Source of the DNA: Agathobaculum butyriciproducens
Lineage (GTDB): Bacteria; Bacillota; Clostridia; Oscillospirales; Butyricicoccaceae
NCBI GenBank assembly: GCA_003096535.1
Contig: QEKJ01000007.1
Coordinates: forward strand, 1 to 64,000
Reading direction: 5' to 3'
Length of the DNA stretch: 64,000 bases
In this document: piece after piece, positions 62,989-64,000 of the stretch
How the letters are laid out: every line of letters starts with the position of its first letter
Position numbering within the stretch: position 1 is the first letter of the stretch
Translations under genes and position numbers: made by a program
The notes under the pieces: generated by a model
Databases searched by the model: none
The model's input: the letters and a program-made list of their open reading frames with translations, nothing else
Told to the model about the DNA's origin: nothing

Positions 62989-63441
62989 ATGTTTACAACC
63001 GAAACCGGTATAGGCGTGGTCGTAATGGTTGTTTTTGCGGCATTCTGGCTGGCTTTTATGCTCTGGGAGGACTGGGGACAGGCCGGGAAAACCGCTCGTG
63101 CACGCGCTTCCGCGAAGGCTAACGGCTGGGAGCAGGACGAAATGCAGAACACGATCACACGCAATGGTGCGATTATCGCCTATCGCTTGATGACGGTCGG
63201 GCTGTTCGTGGTGATGCTGGTGGATATCATTGCATTCGGCAAAAATGTGAGCGAGTTTGCGATTCTGTGGTTCGTGTGCATGGTGTTCGAGGGTATTTAC
63301 AGAACAATCGCGACCTACCGTGCCGCAAAAGACGACGAGGAAAATCCGCCGTCTAAAAGTGCGCTCGCCGGGGATATTGTAAAGCGTATTTTCATTCCGG
63401 TCGTGATATTCGCAGATTTGATATGGAAGTTCTGGCGCTGA
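62989..63441 (+). CDS. Small membrane protein, paralogue 3 of 3
   Basis: 150 residues, about four transmembrane helices: VVMVVFAAFWLAFMLWEDWG, then KTARARASAKANGWEQDEM with NTITRNGAIIAYRLMTVG, then ATYRAAKDDEENPPSKSAL before the last helix (FIPVVIFADLIWKFW). The DDEEN/HPP block matches paralogue 1. Its stop codon is 2 bp before the XRE gene, whose likely start lies in the same operon. Confidence 0.75.
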   Translation: MFTTETGIGVVVMVVFAAFWLAFMLWEDWGQAGKTARARASAKANGWEQDEMQNTITRNGAIIAYRLMTVGLFVVMLVDIIAFGKNVSEFAILWFVCMVFEGIYRTIATYRAAKDDEENPPSKSALAGDIVKRIFIPVVIFADLIWKFWR

Positions 63442-63443
63442 AG

Positions 63444-63644
63444 ATGAAGAACAACATTAAAGAACTCCGCAAGGCGCGCGGCCTGCGGCAGGAGGACATG
63501 GCAAAGCTGCTCGGGGTATCGCGGCAGACCATCGTGGCGATGGAGAACGATAAGTACGACCCGACCCTCGAACTGGCGATTAAAACCGCACGGCTTCTGG
63601 AACAGCCGGTTGAGAAGATTTTCTTCCTCGATGAAGAATCGTGA
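63444..63644 (+). CDS. Small XRE-family transcriptional regulator
   Basis: 66 residues: one HTH_3 domain, NIKELRKARGLRQEDMAKLL followed by GVSRQTIVAMENDKYDPTLE, and a short tail (LLEQPVEKIFFLDEES). It is the YozG/YgzD type, which typically sits last in an operon with small membrane proteins and represses it. ATG at 63423 is an in-frame alternative start, overlapping paralogue 3. The twin inverted repeats at 61939-62006 are its probable operators. Confidence 0.9.
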   Translation: MKNNIKELRKARGLRQEDMAKLLGVSRQTIVAMENDKYDPTLELAIKTARLLEQPVEKIFFLDEES

Positions 63645-63780
63645 AAATTGAGAATTGAAAATGGAGAATGAAGTGCGATGGCATACCTCGATTTTGGGCG
63701 GCCAATGGCCGCCCCTGCGGGTACACGTTTGCAAATGGTTCGGAAAATGCAATCTTTACGTTCATTTTCCATTCTCCATT
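63644..63780. mobile_element. Small inverted-repeat element with A-rich arms after the XRE gene
   Basis: The left arm AAAATTGAGAATTGAAAATG (63644-) and the right arm TTCATTTTCCATTCTCCATT (63761-63780) are inverted copies of the A-rich repeat. A GGGCGGCCAATGGCCGCCC hairpin lies between them. It starts directly at the stop codon of the XRE gene. Confidence 0.7.
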
Positions 63781-63789
63781 ACTGTATGA

Positions 63790-63819
63790 AAAAAGGACTT
63801 CCCGCAGGAAGTCCTTTTG
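63790..63819 (-). terminator. Terminator of the partial transporter gene
   Basis: AAAAGGACTTCC and GGAAGTCCTTTT around CGCA, 11 bp beyond the stop codon at 63831. It can also end the XRE transcript. Confidence 0.85.
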
Positions 63820-63830
63820 ATTAACGAGGT

Positions 63831-64000
63831 TTACCCAATACCGCCCGGGATAATAAAGCTGAAGAATACGACGAGTGCGGCAAGGAAGATATACACATAC
63901 TTCGCAAGCGGCGCAAACGCGCGGCTGAGCGGCTTGCTGCGGCCGTTCATCAGCTCCTGCTCCATCTTGTCGATGCCGAGCACCCAGTACGCCATAATCG
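63831..64000 (-). CDS. 3' end of a membrane transporter gene, possibly sodium-dependent (partial)
   Basis: Too short to be listed as an open frame because it runs off the window. The minus strand reads IMAYWVLGIDKMEQELMNGR, then SKPLSRAFAPLAKYVYIF and a final transmembrane helix ending FFSFIIPGGIG and a TAA stop. A cytoplasmic charged loop before a last helix fits the end of neurotransmitter:sodium symporter-type (SNF) transporters, but the family is uncertain from about 56 residues. Confidence 0.6.
   Translation of the reverse strand, partial: IMAYWVLGIDKMEQELMNGRSKPLSRAFAPLAKYVYIFLAALVVFFSFIIPGGIG

Overview
The window (GC-rich, about 55% by eye) reads as a Gram-positive Clostridia chromosome, probably an Oscillospirales/Butyricicoccaceae-type gut anaerobe. 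The evidence is a complete WalRK-YycHI-YycJ-RlmH cluster, a gdpP-rplI-dnaB-tilS-hpt-ftsH block, formate-tetrahydrofolate ligase, ECF-type vitamin transporters, SLH and Cu-amine-oxidase-like wall proteins, strong AGGAGG ribosome sites with frequent GTG/TTG starts, and typical clostridial families (C_GCAxxG_C_C, DUF3783, DUF6514, DUF4358). The genus is inference only. There is no prophage, CRISPR array or intact transposase gene.

Layout. 1-1131: the 3' end of a 23S rRNA gene, then tRNA-Lys, tRNA-Glu, a consensus promoter, 5S rRNA and tRNA-Asn, -Met/Ile2(CAT), -Asp, -Thr. 1.2-5.3 kb: an orphan HPt protein, a small DUF6514 protein, a LytTR response regulator, a ZIP metal transporter with its own operator, and DUF3783-ogg-trxA. 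5.5-16.2 kb: a GH13 amylase and NUDIX hydrolase, then walR-walK-yycH-yycI-murA-GNAT-walJ-rlmH and a zinc-ribbon membrane protein; this is the envelope-stress cluster with peptidoglycan synthesis built in. 16.4-29.6 kb: a 1-phosphofructokinase-like kinase, a YjdF-like membrane protein, an SLH-transglutaminase protein, an ECF S component, an MMPL exporter with a secreted coiled-coil partner and divergent TetR regulator, a diacylglycerol glucosyltransferase-like enzyme and murC. 30.2-41 kb: a cytidylate-kinase-like protein, two tandem duplicate lipoproteins, niaX and niaR, a metallopeptidase, a HEPN/MNT pair behind an acyl-ACP thioesterase, a GHL10 hydrolase, a PLP-vitamer kinase, a phosphoribosyltransferase and trmB. 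41.3-53.6 kb: malQ, a HAD-LUD fusion, an AEC transporter, fhs, rodA, an HD protein, an SH3b amidase, a C_GCAxxG protein, split chromate transporters and a VOC protein. 53.7-61.9 kb: gdpP-rplI and dnaB-tilS-hpt-ftsH. 62.0-64.0 kb: three paralogous small membrane proteins with an XRE regulator, then the 3' end of a transporter gene.

The intergenic DNA is the most unusual part. It holds at least five families of short non-autonomous repeats. (i) A multi-hairpin element of about 200-225 bp with imperfect terminal inverted repeats; three of its four copies are flanked on both sides by copies of the same locus-specific terminator hairpin. (ii) Three elements of about 235-315 nt ending in a hairpin whose loop is invariant while the stem keeps pairing, which suggests structured RNA. 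(iii) A TA-flanked MITE family, two copies of which supply the last base of a gene's stop codon. (iv) An A-rich repeat used as arms of small inverted-repeat elements. (v) A short repeat of about 65 bp with a hairpin.

The genes point to a cell-envelope theme: WalRK signalling, MurA and MurC, RodA, the amidase, the GHL10 hydrolase, a glycolipid synthase and c-di-AMP turnover by GdpP.
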